Assembly (NCBI GenBank): GCA_002328745.1
Contig: DCVQ01000025.1
Coordinates: 69,881-133,880, forward strand
Length of the DNA stretch: 64,000 bases
Reading direction: 5' to 3'
From: Actinobacteria bacterium UBA2184
GTDB lineage: Bacteria; Actinomycetota; Coriobacteriia; Anaerosomatales; Anaerosomataceae
The position numbers and the translations under genes were made by a program. Positions 25,671 to 33,381 of the stretch are shown here, in pieces. The notes beneath the pieces are model-generated. The model saw only the letters and a list, made by a program, of their open reading frames with translations, had not been told where the DNA came from and did not search any database. Position 1 is the first letter of the stretch. The number at the start of each line of letters is the position of its first letter.

Positions 25671-26399
25671 TTAGTGACCAGCAGCGCCGAGCCCGGTGCC
25701 CTCACCGGTAAACCCTATGGCGGCCCAGGGCTTAGAGGTGCTGCCGAGATCCACGTCATAGCCCGTGGTCGACTGGACCGGGATGTCCTTAGTGAAGGCG
25801 ATGGCCTTCATCGGGCACACCTCTATGCACGCCTGCTTGCCGCCCGGTCCACCCTGCTCGTCCCAGTGCGGCGTTTCAGCGCACAGATCGCACTTCTGGG
25901 CGTGCTTGTCATCTGGGTTCCACACCGCGCGCGACGGCGTGAATGGGCATGCATTGACGCAGCGCTCGCAGCCGATGCACTTGCTCTCGTCGATCGTGCG
26001 GACGTTGCCGTTCTCCGCGTCGACGTGATTAGCGCCCGTGGGGCAGGCATCCACGCACGACGGGTACGGGCACTGGCGGCACTGGGAGAGCTGGACGTCG
26101 TTCGGGAACGCCGCGAACGAATCCTGCGTAATCTGGATACGAGACAGTGAGTAGTTGCTCTGACCGTGGTGAGCGAGCGAACAGGCGAGCATACAGCTCG
26201 TGCACGCCGCGCACTTCTTTGTGTCGACAAGCAGGTAGCCCTCGGACGCCGGGATCGCGAACACCTCGTCGGGGAACAAGAAGCCCTTGACGAGGAACCC
26301 GCCGAGGACGAGTCCGGCTCCCATGCCACCGACGCCGGTGATGAACTGGCGACGGTCCATGTTCTTGGCCTCGACGTCTTTCTTATCGTTGTCTGCCAT
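25671..26399 (-). CDS. Tat-exported four-cluster ferredoxin subunit (HybA/NrfC/DmsB-like)
   Basis: A 242-residue protein with a twin-arginine signal (DRRQFITGVGGMGAGLVLGG), then four [4Fe-4S] sites: CAACTSCMLAC, CRQCPYPSCVDACP, CIGCERCVNACP, and CDLC with CIEVCP. Such subunits wire a catalytic subunit to a membrane cytochrome b. The start ATG at 26399 has GAAAGGAAAC before it; the longer frame is not used. The AOR partner has no signal, so either it stays inside or it is co-exported by hitch-hiking. About 45 C-terminal residues after the last cluster are Gly-rich. Confidence 0.9.
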   Translation of the reverse strand: MADNDKKDVEAKNMDRRQFITGVGGMGAGLVLGGFLVKGFLFPDEVFAIPASEGYLLVDTKKCAACTSCMLACSLAHHGQSNYSLSRIQITQDSFAAFPNDVQLSQCRQCPYPSCVDACPTGANHVDAENGNVRTIDESKCIGCERCVNACPFTPSRAVWNPDDKHAQKCDLCAETPHWDEQGGPGGKQACIEVCPMKAIAFTKDIPVQSTTGYDVDLGSTSKPWAAIGFTGEGTGLGAAGH

Positions 26400-26461
26400 C
26401 GTGTTTCCTTTCAGTGTCCAGTTGCGGAGCGGGTTCGCCTCTTGTGAGTGCGGTCCCCTGC

Positions 26462-27223
26462 CTACTCCGGCGGCGTGCGGCCTTCGAGCTCGGCAAGCCA
26501 CCCAGCGTGCTCGTGCTTCACGTGATCGAGCGAGACGTAGCCGCTGAACATCGACCGCAGCACCGGCCAGCTCATGGGCAGCACCGCGGCGAAGAAGATG
26601 TGTGCGAGGAAGAACGCGAGCATGGCTACGGTCGCGATGTCGTGAAGCGGGGTCGCAATCGCCATGACCCCGGCCGGGACGCCGATTGCGTGAGCCGCGA
26701 CTTTGAGGAGCCCGGTGAGGATGATGACGACCGTGGATGCGAGCGCGAGGATGTAGGCCATCTTCTCGCTCTCGAAGTACTTGGCCTCGGGCGGGAACGT
26801 GAGCTTCTTGAACCCGAGGAGCAGCCCGTAGTGGCGCTTGGTGTAGTCGACGGCGTTTCGCGTGGGCAGGTGCTCACGGAACCGCTTGGGGGCCATCAGC
26901 GTGTTGGCGCCGTAGTAGAAGGTGCCGAAGAGGAACATCACCACGAACGCGAAGTGGACGTTCATCCACGTCCACACCGGCTGCCCGCTGCCCACCAGCG
27001 CGGGCGTGAAGAACAGCCCGAGCGCGATGCCGGAGACGAGCAGCATCATCGTGCCGATCCCGTGCGTCCAGTGCGTGATGCGAGAGGGCATATCGTGCCG
27101 CAGGACACGGTCGCCCTCGATCACCGGATCCCTGCGTTTGGACAACCCGGCGGCGAGCACGCCTGCAAACGGCGCGAGCCACACCAACCAGGTAACCGAG
27201 TCGAACCATAGCGTGTCAGCCAT
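26462..27223 (-). CDS. Cytochrome b subunit, FdnI/HybB-like (cytochrome b561 superfamily)
   Basis: A 253-residue membrane protein with about five hydrophobic helices. Candidate haem ligands are the histidines in RITHWTHGIG, MNVHFAF, ATPLHDIAT and FLAHIFFAA, as in the gamma subunit of formate dehydrogenase. It should exchange electrons between the exported Fe-S subunit and menaquinone. It is the first gene of the operon, followed by the Fe-S, AOR and small-protein genes. The start is ATG at 27223 behind GGGGTGAGG. The divergent Fic-like regulator gene begins about 280 bp away. Confidence 0.88.
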   Translation of the reverse strand: MADTLWFDSVTWLVWLAPFAGVLAAGLSKRRDPVIEGDRVLRHDMPSRITHWTHGIGTMMLLVSGIALGLFFTPALVGSGQPVWTWMNVHFAFVVMFLFGTFYYGANTLMAPKRFREHLPTRNAVDYTKRHYGLLLGFKKLTFPPEAKYFESEKMAYILALASTVVIILTGLLKVAAHAIGVPAGVMAIATPLHDIATVAMLAFFLAHIFFAAVLPMSWPVLRSMFSGYVSLDHVKHEHAGWLAELEGRTPPE

Positions 27224-27325
27224 GGCCTCACCCCTTTCCCTTTATGGGTTTGTCGATTCGCCCCGCAGAAGCTGGCGTGCCGGCGCTCTGGTCAGCCTCG
27301 CTGGGGTGTCTCAATGGTGCGGGCG

Positions 27326-27347
27326 AGATATCTTATAGTCAATATCT
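27326..27347. promoter_or_regulatory. Inverted repeat in the AOR-operon/regulator intergenic region
   Basis: AGATAT (27326-27331) and ATATCT (27342-27347) flank a 10-base spacer in a markedly AT-rich stretch between two divergent genes. A second ATATC follows at 27350-27354. A GATAATAT box near 27461-27468 is a likely -10 for the plus-strand regulator gene. The repeat is a candidate operator for that regulator. Confidence 0.45.
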
Positions 27348-27500
27348 GAATATCGCACATGAACTGACGGCACTTTCGGAAGCGCTGACGGTTTCACTTC
27401 ACTTCTTGCACATAACATCGAGCGTGTCGGGAAATCTCACTCTACAGTTGCGCGAATAGTGATAATATGTGTGCATTCGGCCGCTATCCCTTAAGGAGTC

Positions 27501-28871
27501 GTGGCGCTCCCCGAGGGTGATGGATGGGAAGTCAGACAGATGAACGACGGCCTTTCGGCACTGCTGACCGATGAGGAGTTTGGCAATCTCCTGAACGAAA
27601 CCGCCCGGAGGTGCATCCCTTGGGAGGAGTTCCTCAGCCTGCCACAGCCGCGCGGCATGAGCCCGCTCGACACCTGGGGGCTGCTGCGTGAAATCAGCAG
27701 ATTGGAGGCCGTGCCTCTAAACGTCCCCGATCTCGACGGCAACGTGTACTGGTACCGCCGTACCTATGAGCTCGATGATGCCGTGGCAGCCATTCGTTGC
27801 GAATGCAGGCAGCACTCGGCGCTGGACAGGGTCATGGCAGCGGGCTTCGGGCAGCAGTTCGTGATGGCGTCACGAATTGCTGAAACCATTGGAACGGCGC
27901 AACTCGACGGACTGGCGATATCGGAAGAGGACAGTCGCGTACTGCTGCGTATGGACCGGACACCACGTACGGATGCCGAGCGCCTCCTCGTGAACACCTT
28001 CGCCGCGTTCGACGTTCTGCCCAGCCTCGTCGACGAACCCTTCTCGTTGGCACTCTTCGCTCGGCTTCGCGACATGCTCCTCGAGGGCGTCGATACCGAC
28101 TCGCTGTCCCACGCGAGACCCAAGATCGGCCTGCTTCAGGGCGTGGCCGATCCCGATCACGAGCAACAGGCGGTTCTCGCGTATGCCAATGGGATCGCTG
28201 CTTACTTGAACCGCGAGACAGTCGATCGTGACGATGTCTCTGTTCTCCAGGGGCAGGTCATGATCGACGCGTTCAGATACGCACGTCCATTCGGCATCGT
28301 CTCATCTCAGGTCGGTCGCCTGGCAGCCGGGCTGTTCGCGCTGAAGAACGGATTGCCGGTACTCAGCCTGCTTCCCGTCTCCCGCGCGAGGGTGGACTGG
28401 GAGATGGGCAGGATCGCGCCGCCGGCGGTTTCCTTCGGCCCGGAAGAGATGGAGGCACTGCGCCGACGCCATCCATTCGATGCGACGCCCAGTCAGACGC
28501 TGCTCGCGCAGTTGATACTCTTCACCCTGAAGAATGTGACCTCCCGCATCGATGAGTGGGAAAGGCGCGATGATGAGATGCGGGGCTTCCTGAGAAGCGA
28601 CCCGATGCTCAACCACCGACAGCGCTCGATCCTCGCTCGGGCGTTGCGGTCCCCTGATGCCGAATTTCGGATTCGGTATCACCAGACGAACCACAACATC
28701 CACTACGCGACGGCACGCCGCGACTTGTTCGAACTGCAGGCTAAGGGCTACCTGAGCGTGGCCAAGCAGGGGAAGACGTACATCTTCACGCGCGGACCGC
28801 GCATAACAGAGCTCGAACTTCAGAGCGCAGCACGGGTCGCCCTGGATTTCGAATCCAGCGGCGCTGTCTGA
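27501..28871 (+). CDS. Degenerate Fic-fold transcription regulator with C-terminal winged helix
   Basis: A 456-residue protein with the layout of Fic-wHTH proteins. A TAQLDG segment sits where the inhibitory motif is, and the Fic-loop position reads RPFGIVSSQVGRL in place of HPFxDGNGRxxRL. The catalytic His and the DGN phosphate loop are lost, so nucleotide transfer is unlikely. The C terminus (HRQRSILARALRSP, ATARRDLFELQAKGYLSV) is a winged helix. Placed divergently from the AOR operon, it is probably that operon's regulator. GTG at 27501 has AAGGAG very close (2 bases); ATG at 27540 is the alternative start. Confidence 0.75.
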   Translation: MALPEGDGWEVRQMNDGLSALLTDEEFGNLLNETARRCIPWEEFLSLPQPRGMSPLDTWGLLREISRLEAVPLNVPDLDGNVYWYRRTYELDDAVAAIRCECRQHSALDRVMAAGFGQQFVMASRIAETIGTAQLDGLAISEEDSRVLLRMDRTPRTDAERLLVNTFAAFDVLPSLVDEPFSLALFARLRDMLLEGVDTDSLSHARPKIGLLQGVADPDHEQQAVLAYANGIAAYLNRETVDRDDVSVLQGQVMIDAFRYARPFGIVSSQVGRLAAGLFALKNGLPVLSLLPVSRARVDWEMGRIAPPAVSFGPEEMEALRRRHPFDATPSQTLLAQLILFTLKNVTSRIDEWERRDDEMRGFLRSDPMLNHRQRSILARALRSPDAEFRIRYHQTNHNIHYATARRDLFELQAKGYLSVAKQGKTYIFTRGPRITELELQSAARVALDFESSGAV

Positions 28872-29121
28872 CGCGGGCGCGACGCGACGTGGGACAGAAC
28901 GACTCAGTGAGTCATTAACGACATCATTCCTGGGTTGTCTGATTCGTTTGACGGACTGCGGGCGCCTCTCAGCAACGGGGAATGCCTCGGGGCCGCATGA
29001 ATGCAGCGGCACCCGCTCTGAGCTGCTGCTTTGTTCCTGACTCGCTCTCGGCCACAAGACATTTGTAGCCCGATCTCGCACTCGAAATCGGGCTACTCAG
29101 GCACTCTGACCTGCGGTTGTA
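28872..29121. repeat. Right end of the AOR island
   Basis: No gene. CTCAGCAACGGGGAAT, CTCTGAGCTGCTGCTTTG and CTCTGACCTGCGG occur in the same order and just before the att core, as at 21480-21630 and 63800-63990. This marks the conserved right terminus of the island. Confidence 0.6.
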
Positions 29122-29274
29122 TGGTGCCCCCAAGGGAATTCGAATCCTAGTTGTGCTTGTGCTAGTTGGTGCTACTTGGTGCTTGTTGGTACTCAAGAGC
29201 TGCGGCGAGTCCCAATAGTCACCAACGAGTACCAACAGTCACCAGGTATTTGGGCAACAAATCGGGCAACAACT
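29122..29274. repeat. att unit C: third copy of tRNA 3' end plus arms
   Basis: Same core and arm sequence as units A and B, 7488 bp to the right of unit B. The trailing motif is GGGCAACAAATCGGGCAACAA, with A for G in the GGCGACAA boxes. The copy at the right window edge belongs to the same GGCAACAA variety, so C and E may be the two ends of one composite island. Confidence 0.8.
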
Positions 29275-29485
29275 GCGAGTGTCTGAGGCCACCTGAGCCC
29301 AGGCTCCACGAGCAAGATGGCCGTCATCTTCGGCGATACACCACGCGTCCGACAATCGGAAGCGACGTGTGCCCGGACGTTGCAGGTTCACCCTGGTCTC
29401 GGTGTATTCTCGGGTTGTTCGATGTGGCTGTCCGGCCGCATGGGCCCACGGGCCACCGCTACTCTGCCGCGGAGGTGCACATAGG

Positions 29486-30244
29486 ATGAGTGGAAGCACC
29501 GGAACCATGTTCGAGCCCGGCGAAGTGATTGTGGTGTCAGCCGATACGGTGAGGCTGGTTAGAGTTGAACTCGCTGTCCTGGCGCGACATGAGAAACACC
29601 ACGTGCTGGGCTTGCGACACGGCGAGGCGCTCCGGTGGTTCGACGCGACGATTGACAAAGGTCGGTTTGAGTGGCTCGGGCTGAACTGGTTGATTATCGG
29701 GTCGAAACCAGGCGATGCGAGTGCAGAAGTCGCAGAGTACTTGGATTGCCGGAGCGTCTTGGAGGCGTCAGGTGCCGGCAACACGGCGACACTGAGTGTG
29801 ACCGCACACTCGAACAGAGCCAGGCTCCTGGTCGACTGCATCTTCGGCGGACCACTGCGGACAGCGGGGGAATTGGGCGCGATCGTGTCTCTCTACGACT
29901 CAGGGCAGCTCGACCGCGAGGGCATGTCCGCTGACGTCACGCGAGCGCTACCCAAGAGCGACTGGCGCGCGCAGCCGATACGGGGCTGGGTCATTCGGAT
30001 GATTGTCCCTGCGACCATCACCGGCCTGTCAGAGGATGGGGCATATGTGGACGTCCCGGACCTCGAGGGCGTTGGGGACCGGCGGGGATTTGTTCCGCTT
30101 TCTGAACTTGCGTGGCACCGTGTTGAGAATCCCGCGGATGTCGTCGCGGTGGGCGATGCGGTGGAACTCCAGCTGCTGGCCATTGACGATGAGCATGACC
30201 TGCTGGTCCTGAGCCTGAGGAACATGCTGGACGCACCGCGGTAG
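29486..30244 (+). CDS. S1 RNA-binding domain protein
   Basis: A 252-residue protein. The last 80 residues form an S1-type OB fold: GWVIRMIVPATITGLSEDGA, then GFVPLSELAW, VGDAVELQLLAIDDEHDLLVLSLRN. The N-terminal 170 residues are not recognised; they include LRTAGELGAIVSLYDSGQ, which resembles a short helical domain. It may bind RNA or a nucleic-acid-like ligand. The start is ATG at 29486 after GGAGGTGCAC; the longer frame upstream is not supported. It is convergent with the RiPP-like pair. Confidence 0.78.
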   Translation: MSGSTGTMFEPGEVIVVSADTVRLVRVELAVLARHEKHHVLGLRHGEALRWFDATIDKGRFEWLGLNWLIIGSKPGDASAEVAEYLDCRSVLEASGAGNTATLSVTAHSNRARLLVDCIFGGPLRTAGELGAIVSLYDSGQLDREGMSADVTRALPKSDWRAQPIRGWVIRMIVPATITGLSEDGAYVDVPDLEGVGDRRGFVPLSELAWHRVENPADVVAVGDAVELQLLAIDDEHDLLVLSLRNMLDAPR

Positions 30245-30398
30245 GTCCTTGCGAAGCTGCGGGCGCCGTATCAGCCCCTTCACTTCGCGCACCCCGCTGC
30301 TTCCCAGACTGACCTGTCGGACTCGCGGGCAATCAGCAAGGCCCTCTCGAATAATGTCGCCGAGTAGTGCGACCGCTGCTCAAGTCGGCACGGCGCGA

Positions 30399-31601
30399 CT
30401 AGTACTCGAAGATGCACTTGTCCTTCGAGGCAATGACACCCTTCTCCATGAGACCAACCACCACGTCGCTCGCGGCGTTGCTATTGGCGAGCGTGAGCGA
30501 ATCCGCGTAACTCCAATTCCCGTCAAGCCCCTCAACGACTTCAGCGCCGCGCTCTTCGAAGAACTCCTCCGTCAGATTGCAGGGTTTGATGTTGCCGCGA
30601 AACGAGATTCCCACGATTCCGAGTTGTGCCTGGCAGGTAATGGCCAGCTCATCAAGGATTCTGTGCGTATCGGATTTCTCGGAGTGGTGCGACAGCATTT
30701 CGGGATTGGCTATGAAGTACTCTGAGTCCATGTCGGACGCCTTACCGACCTTCTTAAGGACCTCGACGCTCAATTCAGCGCCGTATGCTCGTGCCAGCTC
30801 CCTAATATCATCAAGCTCACCGACATTCTGTGTGGTCGCCGTGGTCGAGATCCGGAGAGGAACACCCGCGCGGGCGAGCAAGTCGATGGCGCTCATGGCG
30901 CGATCCCACGAGCCGTCTCCCCTGAAGAAGTCATGCACCTCAGCCCTCGTGCTGTCGAGCGAGACCTGGACTGCCTGAAGATGCATCGAGGCGAGTCTCC
31001 CGGCTACCTCCTCATCGATGAAGTATCCGTTCGTATTGATGGACACGATGAACTTCCCCTGGGCGTATTCGAGAAGATCGAGGATACCGGGGTACAGAAA
31101 CGGCTCACCACCGGATACCTTGACGATGCGCAGGCCCGCGTTGTGCAGCGAATCAAGCAATTCAATCCACCTACCCAAGGGAAGCGTCGGGCTTCCCGCG
31201 CCGGCTTCATCAAAGCAGTACCTGCATCGCAAGTTGCAGTTCTTCGTTATCTCCACGTCGGCTTGGACTACCTTCAACTCACCTAGGCGGTCTGCGCATT
31301 CGAATAGGTTGGAGTTCTCACCGGGACTCACGCTCAGCTCGATGTATCCACGCGCCTGGAGAAACGTCTGCAACTTGCGCAGGTCATTCTCCACAAGTTC
31401 CTCGGACGCGTCTGGGTAGGCAGTGCTCACCGTTCGAACGATTTCGTCACTCGACGCGTTCCGCTGCATCTCATTGAGGAAGATCAGCGACTCGAAATTG
31501 AACACGTCAAACGTGGCCCGTTCCCACGAGTAGACGAGGCAGCAGTTTGGCTGCGGGATGACCCTGGTACCGTTGATGAAGACCGGATAGCTGTCGTTCA
31601 T
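30399..31601 (-). CDS. Radical SAM peptide maturase with N-terminal RRE-like domain
   Basis: A 400-residue enzyme. Residues 1-95 look like a PqqD-type precursor-recognition domain (winged-helix pattern, FNFESLIFLNEMQRN, DLRKLQTFLQARGYIEL). The radical SAM domain follows with C122-NLR-C126-RY-C129 and the GGEP motif KVSGGEPFLYP. The C-terminal part holds few cysteines (KPCN, DKCIFEY), so it has at most a minimal SPASM/twitch site. Directly upstream on the same strand lies a 31-codon gene with a Cys/Gly-rich end, the likely substrate. Start ATG at 31601 behind AAGGGG. Confidence 0.85.
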   Translation of the reverse strand: MNDSYPVFINGTRVIPQPNCCLVYSWERATFDVFNFESLIFLNEMQRNASSDEIVRTVSTAYPDASEELVENDLRKLQTFLQARGYIELSVSPGENSNLFECADRLGELKVVQADVEITKNCNLRCRYCFDEAGAGSPTLPLGRWIELLDSLHNAGLRIVKVSGGEPFLYPGILDLLEYAQGKFIVSINTNGYFIDEEVAGRLASMHLQAVQVSLDSTRAEVHDFFRGDGSWDRAMSAIDLLARAGVPLRISTTATTQNVGELDDIRELARAYGAELSVEVLKKVGKASDMDSEYFIANPEMLSHHSEKSDTHRILDELAITCQAQLGIVGISFRGNIKPCNLTEEFFEERGAEVVEGLDGNWSYADSLTLANSNAASDVVVGLMEKGVIASKDKCIFEY

Positions 31602-31634
31602 GTTTGCCCCTTGTGAGCTCCGCCCCGGATAGAG

Positions 31635-31679
31635 TCAGGGGATGCCCGCTTCGAACGAAGCGTCACGGCACCCCCTGAT
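31635..31679 (-). terminator. Hairpin between precursor and maturase genes
   Basis: TCAGGGG-ATGCC on one side pairs with GGCA-CCCCCTGA on the other, and inside it CGCTTCG pairs with CGAAGCG across AA. This makes a long stem located between the 31-codon gene and the radical SAM gene. Partial terminators at this position are common in RiPP operons and keep precursor mRNA in excess. There is no T tract. Confidence 0.6.
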
Positions 31680-31702
31680 GGTTGCGCTATAGGAACGAAG
31701 AC

Positions 31703-31798
31703 CTACGCAGGACCGCAGGTCGTACCGCCGCCACCACCTTTGCAGGTCGCATAGACTATGCTCGGTGAACGGTACTGCGCGATCTGAAGGTCCAGCAT
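31703..31798 (-). CDS. Putative RiPP precursor peptide, 31 residues
   Basis: ATG at 31798 to TAG at 31703, with a strong ribosome-binding site (GAGGAGGGGGAGCC). The N-terminal leader (MLDLQIAQYRSPSIVY) is followed by the core-like end ATCKGGGGGTTCGPA: two cysteines flanking a Gly-rich run, ending Gly-Pro-Ala. It is 102 bp upstream of the radical SAM maturase on the same strand, with a promoter-like sequence 37 bp before its start. Cys/Gly/Thr-rich short peptides beside RRE-containing radical SAM enzymes are typical substrates for thioether or C-C crosslinking. I do not know this core from any named family. Confidence 0.75.
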   Translation of the reverse strand: MLDLQIAQYRSPSIVYATCKGGGGGTTCGPA

Positions 31799-31834
31799 GG
31801 CTCCCCCTCCTCAGCCCATTGAAAAGATGCCTTT

Positions 31835-31864
31835 AGTATCTTTCTGACGACCCCGTGCCGTCAA
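31835..31864 (-). promoter_or_regulatory. Promoter of the RiPP-like operon
   Basis: On the minus strand TTGACG (31864-31859) and GATACT (31840-31835) are separated by 18 bases, a sigma-70-type promoter with 5/6 and 4/6 matches. The start site would be about 30 bases before the precursor ATG. Confidence 0.5.
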
Positions 31865-32023
31865 TGCGCTCATGAAGCCCGAGCGCATAACCTGAGCGCG
31901 CAACCCGAGTCTCCAACCTCGAGCAACTCACTCAGTCGGCCGGAGCGCGGGCATCGCCTCTAATCGGGTCCGTCGTCGACGACTAGCAGCGGCCAGATCC
32001 GTTGAGTCAACTCGGTCGCCGGG

Positions 32024-32070
32024 CACCAACGAGTACCAACAGTCACCATGTACTTGGGCGACAAATCCGG
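32024..32070. repeat. Arm-only remnant of an att unit (D)
   Basis: CACCAACGAGTACCAACAGTCACCA followed by TGTACTTGGGCGACAAATCC is the right half of the att unit, with a few changes (ATGTACTTGG for AGGTATTTGG). The tRNA-derived core and the left arm repeats are missing. It probably marks the old left end of the 32-kb cargo that extends to the right window edge. Confidence 0.7.
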
Positions 32071-32115
32071 GGAGTCGCCATCCGAGCCCGGCGGGTCGTG
32101 CAACGGCCGGATTCC

Positions 32116-32520
32116 TCACCGCCGCGGCCTGAAGTCGCCGGTGCGCTCGGGCGGCGTGCTCATGGCCCGATCCGGACTCCACATCTCTACGCGGTCAGAA
32201 GCACCGCGCCATAGCACTTCGGAATGCAGTCCCGCATACTCCAGCAGCACACGTGGGATGTAGATCCGCCCCCGAGCATCAGGCTCGACCTCTACCGCTG
32301 CCGCCTCGAAGAAGCGACGGACGTTGCGTGTGTCCTTCTCCGGGCCCATGTCCAGCAGCTGTTCCAGATAGGAGGCGTACCCCGGCGCCGGGAAGAGAAG
32401 GAGGCAGCCACCGAGGCCCCTGCAAAGCACCAATGAGTCATCTGGAAGGTCCGCACGGAGCCATTTAGGCAGGGTCACGCGCGATTCGCAGACTGTCCCC
32501 TGAGACTCCCCGGTAAACAT
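32116..32520 (-). CDS. MraZ-like protein (double SpoVT/AbrB domain)
   Basis: A 134-residue protein beginning MFTGES and keeping the two-domain MraZ pattern: TLPKWLRADLPDD, then a second half with DARGRIYIPRVLLEYAGL, the hallmark [D-x-x-GR-x-x-(I/V)P]. In the first half the usual DxKGR is CESRVTLP, so it is diverged. Standard MraZ is a DNA-binding regulator at the head of the mra cell-division cluster; no such cluster is here. As last gene of the ubiquitin-like operon it may be a dedicated regulator. Confidence 0.8.
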   Translation of the reverse strand: MFTGESQGTVCESRVTLPKWLRADLPDDSLVLCRGLGGCLLLFPAPGYASYLEQLLDMGPEKDTRNVRRFFEAAAVEVEPDARGRIYIPRVLLEYAGLHSEVLWRGASDRVEMWSPDRAMSTPPERTGDFRPRR

Positions 32521-32590
32521 AGACGATCCCTCCCGCACCAGAGGTGGCTGTGGTCACTAACGCGTCCGTCACATGATCTCGCCAGCAAGG

Positions 32591-33253
32591 TTAGTGTACT
32601 GATGGTGCCCCACCGGTAGTCATGCCCAAATCGACCTCGACGGAGGGCGCCGCATCCTGAGTGGTCTCGGCATCCCGCGTACCAGCTCCGGGCAACAGGA
32701 CAAGCCCCACCCGATCCGCTACGCAGAAGTGCAGGCACCTGAGTGCGGACAGACAAGCCTCGCCCCAGTCTCCCTCTTCGAATCCATGTATCCACGTGAA
32801 GGCAGCATCATCGAGCCTCCCCTCATCCCACTCACGAGCACCCTTTGTGAGGTCTGCGTACATCCGCGTGATTTCCCCCGACAACGTGGTCCGGTCGACC
32901 TTGTCCTCATCGGGCCAGGTAAGTTCGTGGTACGCGTCATCATCACCTGCGCAGTACTTCACCGTGTCAGCGACATGCGCGATGTGCTGGGCGCGCCAGT
33001 ATGCTTGTCTTGGGTCAACTTCGGCGTCGGGCATCCCGCTATCGTCCGAGTCCTCGTCGCCGCCGAAGGGCGACCAGGGTGGCATCTGCGTGCCGAGCAT
33101 GTACAGGCGCGCAGCGTACGTGCGGAGTTCCAGCAGAAACGCTGACTTGTCACGCAGTTGAGCTGTTCCCAGTAGCTCAGCCAGCCCTTGGACCAGCTGC
33201 CGGAAGTCGGCGAAATCAAAATCGGCGTCCCACGGAAAGTCGACCGGTTGATA
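32591..33253 (-). CDS. DUF5063-like protein
   Basis: A 220-residue helical protein. The segment LSGEITRMYADLTKGAREWD, with WGEACLSALRCLHFCVAD further on, matches the DUF5063 pattern (LSDDLADIYRDLK ... WG.HAVSALRALH). An acidic loop (DEDSDDS) interrupts the middle. The function is unknown. I start at ATG 33253 with GAGGAC upstream; the longer frame overlaps nothing useful and has poor signals. It lies between the NYN and MraZ-like genes in the ubiquitin-like operon. Confidence 0.75.
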   Translation of the reverse strand, partial: YQPVDFPWDADFDFADFRQLVQGLAELLGTAQLRDKSAFLLELRTYAARLYMLGTQMPPWSPFGGDEDSDDSGMPDAEVDPRQAYWRAQHIAHVADTVKYCAGDDDAYHELTWPDEDKVDRTTLSGEITRMYADLTKGAREWDEGRLDDAAFTWIHGFEEGDWGEACLSALRCLHFCVADRVGLVLLPGAGTRDAETTQDAAPSVEVDLGMTTGGAPSVH

Positions 33254-33381
33254 CATCAAGATCTGTCCTCTCTGGTTCCCACATCCCAATGCATAGCTCG
33301 GCGTGGGCCCTACGAACCGATTGCCGACGATGACCCTATCTGGCCGTGCGGCTACATCACGACTGGCGTCCCCGAAGCGCA

